From a virus: a stretch of DNA of 63,256 bases. The DNA lies in the IMG/VR virus record IMGVR_UViG_3300046690_000263, positions 1-63,256 of that record, one strand, 5' to 3'. A program made the position numbers and the translations under genes. Shown here piece by piece: positions 34,801 through 43,316 of this stretch (the stretch's first letter is position 1; every line of letters starts with the position of its first letter). Under the pieces are notes generated by a model. It ran no database searches and was not told the origin of the DNA. It saw only the letters and a list, made by a program, of their open reading frames with translations.

Positions 34801-37800
34801 GGGCATGGAGCGCATGGCGCATGAGGCTGAACAACTGAAGGCGGCAAAGGCTAACAGGGATGCAGGAACGATTCCCGCCAAGAATCTGGTGGAACCGGTC
34901 AAGGCCGAACCGCGAGCGGACACTGGTGTTAAAGTGGAACGTTCAGCACCGGAACCCGTGAAGCCACGTGAGCCGGAACCCGCTCAAGGTAGCCGTAACC
35001 GACTACAGGAGTCAGCACAACGCAACGAGGCAACAAATGAAAGGACCACAGAAACTACAGCAGCCGGAAGACCTGAAGCAGACACTGTTCAGGCTGCACG
35101 CGGAAATGGCGATAGGGGACGGGTCGAACTCACCCACTACTCCAGCCGACCGGGAATCACCGAACTCGACCCCAGCTTCCACGGGACGGGACTCAAAGGT
35201 GCCGAACTCAAACGCCGCGAACACGACCCCGCCAACTACCTGAACAGAACCTACTACGGTATGGACATCGGCAAGCCCGGTGGCTATACCAAGGAAGCGG
35301 GGCTGGGCAACCATGAATACAAGGCGACCGTGGACGCGTCAAAGCTGTACGACGCGGACGCGGACCCGGAAGGTCTTCACAACAAGGGCGCGCTCTCGCC
35401 GTATGTGAACCGCGCGAGCCTGTACGAGAAGGCCATCCATGATGCCGGGTATCAGGGGTATTCAACGCAGCATCCTTCGCTGGGCAAGGTCGCGGTTGTA
35501 TTCGACAAGCTGCCGGTGGAGCAACGTGGAGTAGCGAATGAAGGACGCACCGAAACCGACACCATCACCGGTGTCCAGTCAGTACCTGCCGGAACCGCCG
35601 CAGCGGACGCAGTTTCCCGATCAGGAGTCGTTCGAGGAAGCCCTCGGTGGCTGGCAGAGCAGAGTAGGGCGCATCAAGGCGATGACCTCGCAGGCGTCCC
35701 CAGCAAAGTCACCATCCCCGGCGTCGGAGCAGTAGAGTTTCACAGCTTCAAACCCGCGCAGGAGTCCGCAGCGAAATACATGCGTGACTCCGGTCGGGAC
35801 TACAACCCGCCGAAGCAGTATGTCAAGGTAGACCCGGAACGGGCTACGCGCATCGCACAGGAGTTCGACCGGATGAAGCACGATCCGCAGAACCCTGAAG
35901 TACGCGCGGCCTACGACGCGATGATTCGTGAGACTGAGGCGCAGTATCAGGCGCTGCTGGACACGGGTCTGAAAGTCGAATTCATCCAGCCGGGTCAGGA
36001 AGACCCCTACGCCGCATCACCACGACTCGCGCATCTGGACGTGCTGGACAACAACCACATGTGGGTGTTCAGTACACGCGAGGGGTTCGGTTCGTCCGAA
36101 TTCAATCCCGTGGACAATCCACTGCTGGCAGAGACTGGCCACCAGATCAGCGGCAAGACCGCGCTTGCAAACGACCTGTTCCGTGTGGTCCACGACTACT
36201 ACGGGCATATCGCCAATGGCGTGGGCTTCCGTGCGGACGGAGAAGAAAACGCGTGGCGCTCGCATATGGCCATGTACAGCGATGAGGCTCGCCGCGCAGC
36301 TACCACAGAGACACGTGGACAGAATAGCTGGGTGAACTACGGGCCGTATGGGGATTCGAACCGGACAGCGGGCGGCGCAGAGACTCACTTTGCCGACCAG
36401 AAGATTGGTTTGCTCCCTCAATGGGTTGTTGACGAGGGGCGCACGGATGAACCAGCTACGACGCGGCTTGGCAAGGAAACGGCGGGTGATGGTACAGCTA
36501 ACCCGTTCTCCAGCAATCCAGAAGTGCGCAAGTCTGGTGAGCGTGCTGCGTATCTCGGCAAGCTCGATCCGGCACAGGAAGCCGCCGCGAAAGCTGTCGG
36601 CATGATGGCACCGCGTGAATCGCTCAAGCAGAAAATGCAGACGATGAAGACGGACCTCGGCCAGAAAATGCGGCAGGGGATCGCGGACCAGTTTGACCCG
36701 ATCCGTCAACTCGATGAGAAGGCATACATGCTGTCCAGACTGTCCAAGGGTTCGGACGGTGCGCTCGAAGCTGCACTGTTGTACGGCGCACCTGTGATCC
36801 GCGACGGCGTGTATGACGTGGACGTGAAGGGCAAGGGCTTCGCCAAGATCATGGGCGACCTAGAAGGCGAGCATAACCGTTTCCTGCTGTGGGAAGCGGC
36901 GCACCGCGCTGAAGAACTGAAGGCACAGGGTCGCGAGAACCTGTTCACCAGCAGCGACATCAGCGCGCTCAAGACGCTGGACAGACCGGATGCAGCACAC
37001 CCGAATCGCGCTGCGAAATTCCAGCAGGCGCAAAAGGAGTACCGGGCGTTCAACGAAGCAATGCTCAAGATCGCCCGTGATTCCGGCATCATGTCCGACG
37101 AGGACTACAAGCTGTTCAGGGATCAGCCCTATGTGCCGTTCTATCGCGTGATGGATGAGAAGGACGGCGGCATGACTGGTCCCGGCAGCAAGTCGTCTGG
37201 TCTGGTCAACCAGTATGCGTACAAGAAGCTGAAGGGCGGCACGTCGAAGCTGAACGACGACCTGATGGCTAACGTACTGTCCAACTGGTCGCATCTGCTG
37301 GGGGCATCGTCGCGCAACCGTGCGGCAGTCGCCACCATGGAAGCGGCGGAACGGCTGGGCGCGGCCACGAAGATCAGCGCGGCAGATGCAGGGAAGGGCA
37401 CCGTGCGGGTCAAGGTGGGCGGTAAGGATGTCCACTACGAGGTAGACGATCCGCACCTGCTGTCGGCGGTGTCGGCAATGGCCATGCAGGTGCCGAAGTG
37501 GATGAAACCCCTGTCCACGTTCAAGCACGTGCTGACGCATGCCGTCACTGTGATGCCGGGGTTCAAGCTGCGCAACCTGATCCGCGACTCTGTTCAGGCG
37601 CTTGCAGTGGGCGACCTGTCTCCGAACATCGCGGGCAACGTCGCGGAAGGGATCAAGGGCACCAGCAAAACGTCGCAGACCTACGCCTCAATGCTCGCCT
37701 CGGGCGGCATCATCCGCATGGGCTCGCTGACGGACGGCAACGACGCCACGCGGGTTCACCGGCTGATTCAGGCTGGAGTTCCCGCGCACACGATCCTGAA

Positions 37801-39064
37801 CAGGCCGATGACGGAACGGCTGTTCGATCAGGCACGCGAACTGTACGACGCCTATCAGGAACTGGGCGACCGGTCGGAGAACATCAACCGGGCCGCGCTG
37901 TACCAGCAGTTGCTGAAGCAGGGCAAGACGCACGCAGAAGCGTCGTTCATGGCGCGCGACATGATGGACTTCTCGATGCAGGGCAACTGGCCGGTGATCC
38001 GTTTCCTCACCCAGTCCGTGCCGTTCATGAATGCTCGCATTCAGGGGCTGTACAAGCTGGGCAAGGCAGCGGCAGAGAACCCGGCGCGCGTCGGCGCAGT
38101 CGTGGGAGCAACCATGATGGCGTCGGTCGCGCTCGCGGCGATGTACAAGGATGACCCCGACTGGAAACAGCGCGAGGACTGGGACCGCGACAACTACTGG
38201 TGGTTCAAGATCGGCGGCACGGCGTTCAGAATTCCCAAGCCGTTTGAAGTGGGTGCAGCAGGCACCATTGCTGAGCGTACATGGGAACTGATGAACGACA
38301 AGGAAATGACGGCCAGCAGGTTCGGCGGTCAGGTGGCTGACATCCTCGGCCAGCAGTTCAGCCTGAACCCTACGCCGCAGATCGTCAAGCCGCTGATGGA
38401 TGTCTACGCGAACAAGGATGGTTTCACCGGACGGCCAATCGAGAATCAGGCCATGCAGTCGCTGCGACCCGAAGACCGGTACTCGCAAAGCACCAGCATG
38501 ACCGCGCGGTTTCTCGGGCAGCTTGGCCTGCCGGACCCTGTTCAGTTGATTCAAGGCCGGTACTCGGCGCTGTCGCCTGTCCAGATGGAGTCGCTGTTGC
38601 ATGGCTACTTCGGTTCACTGGGCAATCTCGCGCTCGGGGCCACGGATGCGATTCTGCGTCCGGCCACGGGTCAGGCGTCGGCTCCCTCGACCACGCCGTA
38701 CCAAGTGACTGCCGGGATGGTAGACACGCTCACAGGTTCACAGAGCCGGTATGTCACGGCCATGTACGACAACCTGAACCGGATCGAGCAGGCGTATAAC
38801 TCGTATCACATGTATCTCAAGACTGGACAGCGGGAACAGGCTCAAGAGGAACTGGCTGCGCATCGCGGCCTGATCCAGTCATACCCGATGGCGGAAGCCG
38901 CCAAGCGGGCAATGAGTCAGATGTCTGCACAGGAGAAGCGGATTCTGAACGACACGAACATGTCATCCGCAGAGAAACGCGTGAAGCTCGATGCACTGAC
39001 TGCCAGAAAGAACGCGCTTGCGCAACGTATCGCGCTGCGTGAACTGGACAGGCAACAGCAGTAA
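31841..39064 (+). CDS. Giant polyvalent ejection protein, 2407 aa
   Basis: Last and largest late gene. Residues ~100-300 carry Gly/Ala-rich hydrophobic segments (channel-like). A zincin motif HELAH is at 851-855. Around 1095-1230 (LTHYSSRPGI, NRTYYGMDIG, AIHDAGYQGY, VAVVFDKLPV) it resembles the ART-PolyVal-type domain of polyvalent proteins. Around 1285-1537 another phage module contains RVVHDYYGHIANGVGF. The C-terminal ~800 residues resemble LPD38-type ends. It probably enters the cell with the DNA and carries effector activities. Linkers near residues 1065-1100 and 1230-1300 contain out-of-frame nested genes and use rare codons there. Confidence 0.85.
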   Translation: MSANPYAAPDMVQTNPYDSPDMIEGGSPPVPQAGAISAGIKSALPGLQEQLGEGEGYAARLATKAGATGLADWLHQKSQENAAEVQAGQNPSNTLPEDAGTAARAGYGIAQGVTQVGIVGGAGAATGAAIGAAIGAPAFGIGAIPGAIAGGVLGWTIANVAALPTLMGFSQSGRTADKTYAYAKSQGASDEEANNQAIDAGALTGAAAGGQGVVLGLLGPLGKVVGKAPVGSVVETALAATAGDIAKSTAKAAGVGALSNAAATGATDLVEQKYAGGEGVTGQGLVDSALVGAGQTALLHAPAEGMRASKMKRNAGILADPTADVNDRQKAAAAAVAAISTRDPQLAEDFGIYSAVQIARGLPVDVAGDHVYQAFAQDAKDQAARYAAQQQTGAPTNGTFTPGQGDQTFGPAPTDNSRPNPVDTSQQGQDINRPMPSDPNGLRTAVAAEAPPVAETPLNPNDVPGSIEALNAANGADDAFLDRALAAAHQSLRSTDAGTLAEQLQNPDFTGVPTGPVSERTGTPDQLAPEQQFYAEQRDQAAGDLRQQAFDQAQQVNAPPAVPADAFDQRNAALADEAQRLREQGHVAGVYDQAMNAPERNAPAVAQADAVSRAAGEGEAKPSPLSFAMNAEMNRLAQRNPANLTTTQLGALAQHHPEQSVRDAATQVLNTRRNKALVQETLPNAENVSEVKPTGEMSGMRGPGSEPQVEFSQQRVADRLAQLGEGQRTGEPAAARPAAPEIAPLKASLDREARSQGLPSAGDFEHVTRDMLPAERTAANNGVEGAHTLSKTEFDSIKQQADIFGKKVVLFRQNNPRPGEALDGAVLTNDAKTIYVNADAAGAHHSVVLGHELAHQMQADAPDLFNALSKAVMKQAETGALKNFAAYYGEPGSLKDAETRQRVTAEFVSDLVGNRFPELNTWRQVFAGADKADRGLVYRIAHFVTGFIDRLLANAKFKRFATDDMVKNLTDVRTQVRRALSDYANRQGMERMAHEAEQLKAAKANRDAGTIPAKNLVEPVKAEPRADTGVKVERSAPEPVKPREPEPAQGSRNRLQESAQRNEATNERTTETTAAGRPEADTVQAARGNGDRGRVELTHYSSRPGITELDPSFHGTGLKGAELKRREHDPANYLNRTYYGMDIGKPGGYTKEAGLGNHEYKATVDASKLYDADADPEGLHNKGALSPYVNRASLYEKAIHDAGYQGYSTQHPSLGKVAVVFDKLPVEQRGVANEGRTETDTITGVQSVPAGTAAADAVSRSGVVRGSPRWLAEQSRAHQGDDLAGVPSKVTIPGVGAVEFHSFKPAQESAAKYMRDSGRDYNPPKQYVKVDPERATRIAQEFDRMKHDPQNPEVRAAYDAMIRETEAQYQALLDTGLKVEFIQPGQEDPYAASPRLAHLDVLDNNHMWVFSTREGFGSSEFNPVDNPLLAETGHQISGKTALANDLFRVVHDYYGHIANGVGFRADGEENAWRSHMAMYSDEARRAATTETRGQNSWVNYGPYGDSNRTAGGAETHFADQKIGLLPQWVVDEGRTDEPATTRLGKETAGDGTANPFSSNPEVRKSGERAAYLGKLDPAQEAAAKAVGMMAPRESLKQKMQTMKTDLGQKMRQGIADQFDPIRQLDEKAYMLSRLSKGSDGALEAALLYGAPVIRDGVYDVDVKGKGFAKIMGDLEGEHNRFLLWEAAHRAEELKAQGRENLFTSSDISALKTLDRPDAAHPNRAAKFQQAQKEYRAFNEAMLKIARDSGIMSDEDYKLFRDQPYVPFYRVMDEKDGGMTGPGSKSSGLVNQYAYKKLKGGTSKLNDDLMANVLSNWSHLLGASSRNRAAVATMEAAERLGAATKISAADAGKGTVRVKVGGKDVHYEVDDPHLLSAVSAMAMQVPKWMKPLSTFKHVLTHAVTVMPGFKLRNLIRDSVQALAVGDLSPNIAGNVAEGIKGTSKTSQTYASMLASGGIIRMGSLTDGNDATRVHRLIQAGVPAHTILNRPMTERLFDQARELYDAYQELGDRSENINRAALYQQLLKQGKTHAEASFMARDMMDFSMQGNWPVIRFLTQSVPFMNARIQGLYKLGKAAAENPARVGAVVGATMMASVALAAMYKDDPDWKQREDWDRDNYWWFKIGGTAFRIPKPFEVGAAGTIAERTWELMNDKEMTASRFGGQVADILGQQFSLNPTPQIVKPLMDVYANKDGFTGRPIENQAMQSLRPEDRYSQSTSMTARFLGQLGLPDPVQLIQGRYSALSPVQMESLLHGYFGSLGNLALGATDAILRPATGQASAPSTTPYQVTAGMVDTLTGSQSRYVTAMYDNLNRIEQAYNSYHMYLKTGQREQAQEELAAHRGLIQSYPMAEAAKRAMSQMSAQEKRILNDTNMSSAEKRVKLDALTARKNALAQRIALRELDRQQQ
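35037..35243 (+). CDS. Nested small gene in giant gene (+1 frame), 68 aa
   Basis: ATG 35037 has GAGG 6 nt upstream. The first ~25 residues (MKGPQKLQQPEDLKQTLFRL) read as a sensible helical protein, while the giant gene's own frame here is a linker written with rare codons (GGA, AGA, AGG, CGA, CCT). The last ~40 residues look like a shadow of the ART-like domain, so only the first part may be selected. Confidence is limited by length. Confidence 0.45.
   Translation: MKGPQKLQQPEDLKQTLFRLHAEMAIGDGSNSPTTPADRESPNSTPASTGRDSKVPNSNAANTTPPTT
35538..35735 (+). CDS. Nested small gene in giant gene (+1 frame), 65 aa
   Basis: ATG 35538 has GGAG exactly 6 nt upstream. The protein (Pro-rich start, then QFPDQESFEEALGGWQSRVG) uses GC-ending codons typical of this genome across its length, while the giant gene's frame over the same bases is an unstructured linker with many rare codons (CGA, GGA, AGG, CCT, GTA). 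The nested frame seems to be the one under selection. Function unknown. Confidence 0.55.
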   Translation: MKDAPKPTPSPVSSQYLPEPPQRTQFPDQESFEEALGGWQSRVGRIKAMTSQASPAKSPSPASEQ

Positions 39065-39070
39065 CTGCGA

Positions 39071-39098
39071 GAGTGGGTCACTTCCCCGTGGCCCACTC
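39071..39098. terminator. Bidirectional hairpin at convergence of late and middle operons
   Basis: An 11-bp stem (39071-39081 with 39088-39098, one G-U pair) with a 6-nt loop lies between the giant gene's stop and the end of the leftward block, overlapping the last codons of the gene at 39078. It has no U-tract on either strand, so termination may rely on Rho or polymerase collision. Confidence 0.6.
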
Positions 39099-39251
39099 AA
39101 ACAGCCCCAACACACCCCACGCAATAAACATCAGCACCAGCAACTTGAACACAGCCTCGCGGATGGTGTCTATCCACCGTTGGCTGCTGGCCAGATAGAC
39201 GGCAAGGGCCATCACGGCGATCACGATGACTACCTTGCCTATCTCTTTCAC
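39078..39251 (-). CDS. Small two-helix membrane protein, 57 aa
   Basis: GTG 39251 overlaps the previous stop (GTGA) and reads 57 codons to TGA. Two hydrophobic stretches (VVIVIAVMALAVYLA; LLVLMFIAWGVLGLF) flank a short basic/acidic loop (QRWIDTIREAV). It is the last gene of the leftward block. A membrane protein of unknown role; holin-like size, but it lies far from the lysis genes. Confidence 0.65.
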   Translation of the reverse strand: MKEIGKVVIVIAVMALAVYLASSQRWIDTIREAVFKLLVLMFIAWGVLGLFEWATGK

Positions 39252-39721
39252 AGTTCAACTCCTTGCGGGATCATCGCGGACATAGATTTTTCCTCGACCC
39301 AAAAAGGCTTGACTGCCCCCGGCTCCATCCTCCACACCGTACCATCGTCGCACCGCGCGTAGGTTCTGTCGTTATTGCCGTTGTGCCACGTGGCGATAAC
39401 CCGGCGACCCTGCCCATACACCGCACGCGTCATTGTTTCCATGTTGGCCATGTCGATATGTTCCTTCATGGCTTTAAGCTGGGTCTCCATCGCGATAAGC
39501 GTCTGCGTTGCTTCGTTATGCTGGCTCAGCAGGTTCGCGCAGAGCATGCGCAACTGGTCAATTGGAACCAGCCCGTTTTCCTCGCAGGTGGCCATGATGT
39601 TCCTGACCATCGGGTTATGCTCGCGAGCCTCAGCGATAATCTGCTTGGCCTGTTCAAGGTACGCGAGCGTGTTCTGTTCAGCGTAACTGAATCCCGATTG
39701 AATCGCGTGCGGGGCGCTCAT
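39248..39721 (-). CDS. Hypothetical protein, 157 aa
   Basis: ATG 39721 overlaps the upstream stop (ATGA). The N-terminal two-thirds is helical (YAEQNTLAYLEQAKQIIAEA; LSQHNEATQTLIAMETQLKA); the C-terminal ~50 residues are a small beta domain (RRVIATWHNGNNDRTYARCD). No family recognised. It is co-translated with the DUF3850 gene. Confidence 0.7.
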   Translation of the reverse strand: MSAPHAIQSGFSYAEQNTLAYLEQAKQIIAEAREHNPMVRNIMATCEENGLVPIDQLRMLCANLLSQHNEATQTLIAMETQLKAMKEHIDMANMETMTRAVYGQGRRVIATWHNGNNDRTYARCDDGTVWRMEPGAVKPFWVEEKSMSAMIPQGVEL

Positions 39722-39999
39722 TGCAACACCTGCTTCAGGCCCAGTACCACGTAGCCTTCCTTCACGCCGTGGAACATATCCGGCGTAAGCACATACGTGA
39801 CCTCCTTCACGCACGTGGGGCCGGTGTAGCGCCACACGTAGTTGTCCACTCCATTGCCAACCAGTTCACCCTCACGCAGCCACAGGTGGTCGCCTACCTT
39901 GTAATCCCTGTCGTTCTCCCGTACTTCGAATGGCTTCTGTCCAGATTCCACAACCCCGTAGAACCGCTTGTCACACTTGAGTTCATGACATTTCCGCAT
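39718..39999 (-). CDS. DUF3850 (ASCH-like) protein, 93 aa
   Basis: Matches DUF3850: HELKCDKRFYGVVESGQKPF, then the diagnostic NDRDYKVGDHLWLREGE and a C-terminal GYVVLGL. ASCH/PUA-like folds bind RNA or nucleotides; phage members may act in RNA or nucleotide-linked regulation. It lies just downstream of the DNA polymerase. Confidence 0.82.
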   Translation of the reverse strand: MRKCHELKCDKRFYGVVESGQKPFEVRENDRDYKVGDHLWLREGELVGNGVDNYVWRYTGPTCVKEVTYVLTPDMFHGVKEGYVVLGLKQVLQ

Positions 40000-40019
40000 A
40001 CTGCCCTCTCGTTCTTTGC

Positions 40020-42197
40020 TTACTTCTGGTAGAACATTGCGTCCATGCCGTCAGCCTGCAACGGCAAGCCTTTGTATCCCGGTTGTTCTTCACACATCAG
40101 CGCCTCGACAAATTTTACTCCCGCAGATTTTGACCGCTCTGCTTTCTTCTTGTGGTCGGGCGCGTACAACTCAGCTTTCCAGTCCAGCGGGACTTCCATG
40201 ACCGGTTCATCGTGGACGCTGAACACAATCGGAAGACCTTCTTCTTCTATCCGAAACATGGCGTTAGTCAGGTTATCTACACCGTTCGCCTGTGTCCGGT
40301 TCTCAAACAGCTTTCCGCCATACGTGCGAATGTCACCCCACTGGTGGGTGTACTGATTCACACCATCAAAGACAATCTGATCGCGCTCGAATTGTTCGGA
40401 CCACTCTACCCGCGCGTTTGGGTAACACAACCTGCGGCCACTCGGCAGAATCTGCCACAGCGAGCCGCCCTCCAGTACAAAACCATAGCGACGCTGGAAT
40501 TCGCCGTCACGGTCACTCAACCACTCACCGTAACGAATCTCGGTGCCATACTCGACACACTCCAGCGCGTCGTCATTCGTGCGATACCAGTTGCGCGTCA
40601 CGCGCGGCGACTTCTTGCGCCACGTCTTCACGGTCGGCAGCAGTTCGCTTTCATCCATACCCTCGGTGAGTGCGCCCATGGTGACTAGCGCATTGGGTCC
40701 ACCTTGGTAGGCGAGGGCGAGTTCAGACACCTTGCCGCGTGCACGCAGATCGCTGCGCTTGCCATCCTTCATGCAGTCTTCGAGCGGCACATCAAACATT
40801 TCACTGGCAGACGCTTCGTAGATCATGCCGTGCGTCCTGAACACTTCGAGCCGCCATTCCTCCTGCGTGTCCCACGCGGCCAGCCGCGCCTCGATGGCGC
40901 TGAAGTCGGCAATGATGAACCGGCACCCCTCGGCAGGGATGAACGCGGTACGGATCAGTTCGGACAGCACCTGCAAGATGCCTTCACCGAACGCGAGCCG
41001 CAGCGTGCGCAGCCTGAATTCCTTCACCCACTGGCGCACCAGCGCGAGGTCTTTCAGCTTGTTCTGCGGCAGGTTCTGGACCTGAACAATGCGGCCTGCC
41101 CAGCGGCCAGTACGCGGCGCACCGTAGAACTGAAGCAGCCCGCGAATGCGGCCATCCTTGCAGACACTGCGCTGCATCGCGCGGAACTTCGAGACCGACG
41201 ACTTGGCGAGTAGCTGGCGCAACTCCAGCACGCGGCGGATCGTTTCATCCAGCGACTTGTCACCCAGCAGCGCGATAACCGTTTTCTTGCGCAGATCGGC
41301 GTAGTACTTTTTGGTGCCCTCGATCTTGTCGATAGCGAAGTCATCGCTCGCGTACTTCTCGCGCTCTTTGTCTTCTTCGCCCTCGGCATCGTTCAGCCAC
41401 GCGAGCAACTGCTTCACGCTGGCCGGATTCTGGATGCCGGTGAGGTCAACGATTTTCTGCTTCAGTTCAGCGACGATGATGTCATTGATCCTGACCGCGT
41501 TATTGACCAGTTCCATGTCAACGCGCACGCCGCGATCATTGATGCGCTGATCCATTGCCCACGCGCGCCACTGACGCGGCTGCATGTTGTACTTGGACAG
41601 CCGTTTCCACAGGCCGCGCTCAGCCTCCACGTCCTGCTTGTTGTAGACCTTGTAGTCCAGCCACAGGAAGCGGTCATGGTGGGGCAGGTTGCGGGTCCGC
41701 AGGCCGTTCTTCTTCGTCGGCTTGCAGGGCTTGCAGAAGTACATCATGGCCTTGCGACCGTCGCCCTTCTGGTGCTGCATGCCCAGCACTGCGGCCTGCT
41801 TCTCCAGCGATCCCGGCAGGCCCAGTGACAGGCCCAGCACCATCGTGCAGCACCACTGAACAGGGTCGCAGTAGATGCCGTAGTGGCTGTTGAATGCCAG
41901 CCGTTCGAAGTTCGCGTTGAACGCGTGCTTCAGCACAGCCGGATCGGTCAGCGCTTCGAAGAAACGTGCGGGCGGCTTCTCACCGCTGATGATGTCGAAC
42001 GTCTGGACAGGTTCATCGTCAAAGGCGTAGGACAGTAGCTCAATCTCGCTGCTGTCGTCATCCCAGTACCGATACGCGCCGACCTTGTTCAGTTCAGCCT
42101 CGCTGTACGACTCCACATCGATGTACAGATGTTCGCGCGGCTTGCCGTACAGCAGGTGCCAAAGCAGGGCGCTCGGCAGTTCGGGGTTCTTGCTCAC
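40020..42197 (-). CDS. Family A DNA polymerase, 725 aa
   Basis: Replicative polymerase with an N-terminal 3'-5' exonuclease (YIDVESYSEAEL, the DxE metal motif near residue 28) and palm motifs A (DFSAIEARLAAW, about 425), B (KVSELALAYQGGPNA, about 490) and C (VHDEP, about 660). GTG 42197 overlaps the previous stop (GTGA); an open frame continues to 42242, but that adds residues overlapping the upstream gene. No 5' nuclease domain. It works with the primase-helicase, DUF2815 and the nucleases elsewhere in the genome. Confidence 0.93.
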   Translation of the reverse strand: MSKNPELPSALLWHLLYGKPREHLYIDVESYSEAELNKVGAYRYWDDDSSEIELLSYAFDDEPVQTFDIISGEKPPARFFEALTDPAVLKHAFNANFERLAFNSHYGIYCDPVQWCCTMVLGLSLGLPGSLEKQAAVLGMQHQKGDGRKAMMYFCKPCKPTKKNGLRTRNLPHHDRFLWLDYKVYNKQDVEAERGLWKRLSKYNMQPRQWRAWAMDQRINDRGVRVDMELVNNAVRINDIIVAELKQKIVDLTGIQNPASVKQLLAWLNDAEGEEDKEREKYASDDFAIDKIEGTKKYYADLRKKTVIALLGDKSLDETIRRVLELRQLLAKSSVSKFRAMQRSVCKDGRIRGLLQFYGAPRTGRWAGRIVQVQNLPQNKLKDLALVRQWVKEFRLRTLRLAFGEGILQVLSELIRTAFIPAEGCRFIIADFSAIEARLAAWDTQEEWRLEVFRTHGMIYEASASEMFDVPLEDCMKDGKRSDLRARGKVSELALAYQGGPNALVTMGALTEGMDESELLPTVKTWRKKSPRVTRNWYRTNDDALECVEYGTEIRYGEWLSDRDGEFQRRYGFVLEGGSLWQILPSGRRLCYPNARVEWSEQFERDQIVFDGVNQYTHQWGDIRTYGGKLFENRTQANGVDNLTNAMFRIEEEGLPIVFSVHDEPVMEVPLDWKAELYAPDHKKKAERSKSAGVKFVEALMCEEQPGYKGLPLQADGMDAMFYQK

Positions 42198-42571
42198 TTG
42201 GCTATGCTCGTCGGGATGTCTTCGGACAGACTCAGGAACCACGCTTCAGCCTGCTCCACGGCGTCGCTGACGTTCTCTGCGGCCATTCCGTAGGTGTGGT
42301 CGATCAGGCCGTGCGTGACGCGAAAGATGCCCGGTTGCGTGGACTCCACCATCAGCCAGCCGAACCGGTCACTGTAGACAGCTTCGAGAACCGGCAGATA
42401 GGTGCGCTTGTCGCGCGGCCACGCATACCGGCTTGTCCAGTCGTGGAAGCGCAACGAGACCTTGCTATAGCCGGTGAGGGCCATCAGCGGATGCGCGATC
42501 AGATCGTGGACGACCGCCCAAAACAGCAGTTCTTTTTCGTTCGCACAGGCAGCGCGGGGATCGGTTCTCAT
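42194..42571 (-). CDS. Hypothetical protein, 125 aa
   Basis: Trp/His-containing protein with an N-terminal hydrophobic helix (LLFWAVVHDLIAHPLMALTG), an Arg/Trp-rich middle and an acidic helical C-terminus. It overlaps both neighbours by 4 nt. No family recognised; it accompanies the polymerase. Confidence 0.7.
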   Translation of the reverse strand: MRTDPRAACANEKELLFWAVVHDLIAHPLMALTGYSKVSLRFHDWTSRYAWPRDKRTYLPVLEAVYSDRFGWLMVESTQPGIFRVTHGLIDHTYGMAAENVSDAVEQAEAWFLSLSEDIPTSIAK

Positions 42572-42948
42572 TCGAATAGCTCCAGTTGTTCGTAACCGAA
42601 ACGGTTTGACTTCTTGTTGTTCAGCACGGCCAGCTTGGGCTCAAGATTCCAGTGGACGTGAAGGCCGCACACCAGTGGGTGCTGAAGCGGGATGATGTGA
42701 TCAACTTCCCACTGCTGTCCGGTCTCCCAACGCAACTGTTCAGCGCGGTCGTACACCTTGCGAATCTCCGTGAAGTCAGCCCACGGCGGCGTTGCCACAA
42801 TCCGCGCAATGATCCACGGGCGCTGCCAGCTACGGGGCAGGGTGTGCACCTGTCCGGCCAGAATCCGGCGACGCACGTTGCGACACGGGCGCGCACCAAA
42901 CGACCCGCTGTTACGGCGGACCATGCTGGACAGGGATAGCTGCTTCAC
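42568..42948 (-). CDS. HNH endonuclease-like protein, 126 aa
   Basis: HNH/beta-beta-alpha-metal nuclease: WEVDHIIPLQHPLVCGLHVH is followed by N-x-x-K-x-N (LAVLNNKKSNRF), giving the catalytic His and metal-binding Asn/His. Such proteins in phages serve in homing, packaging or recombination. GTG 42948 overlaps the upstream stop (GTGA); an ATG at 42924 is possible. Confidence 0.8.
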   Translation of the reverse strand: MKQLSLSSMVRRNSGSFGARPCRNVRRRILAGQVHTLPRSWQRPWIIARIVATPPWADFTEIRKVYDRAEQLRWETGQQWEVDHIIPLQHPLVCGLHVHWNLEPKLAVLNNKKSNRFGYEQLELFE

Positions 42949-43316
42949 GCGATGCTCCGACCGTGGGCTACTCTACCCATACGGTACAGACCGGCACCCT
43001 TGCGCTCCGTGTCCCGGCGCACAGACCTGACCGGCTCATGCGGAAGGTTCGGCAACTGGGCTCGGGCCAGTTCAAGTTCCAGTGCGGCCATCGTCAGCAC
43101 CGCATAGGTGTCCCGCAACTGGACACGCAGGTTGTCCGCTGCACGGCGGTTATTGCCCAGCAGCAGGTTGGAGCGCGGGCGGCGGTCGTGCCTGAGTCGA
43201 TCAGCCTCGGCGTCCAGATACTCCAGCCGTCGCTCGATCACACCGGCACGGAACTGGGCGTTGTCCCGCTCAGCCGTCAACGAGGCTATCTGCTTGTGTA
43301 GTGTCGTCTTGTTCAT
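42945..43316 (-). CDS. Coiled-coil protein, 123 aa
   Basis: A strongly helical Arg/Leu-rich coil (LHKQIASLTAERDNAQ; IERRLEYLDAEADRLR), basic at the C-terminus. ATG 43316 chosen; an upstream in-frame GTG at 43346 is possible. It overlaps the zinc-ribbon gene by 47 nt. Could be DNA-binding or an assembly factor. Confidence 0.65.
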   Translation of the reverse strand: MNKTTLHKQIASLTAERDNAQFRAGVIERRLEYLDAEADRLRHDRRPRSNLLLGNNRRAADNLRVQLRDTYAVLTMAALELELARAQLPNLPHEPVRSVRRDTERKGAGLYRMGRVAHGRSIA

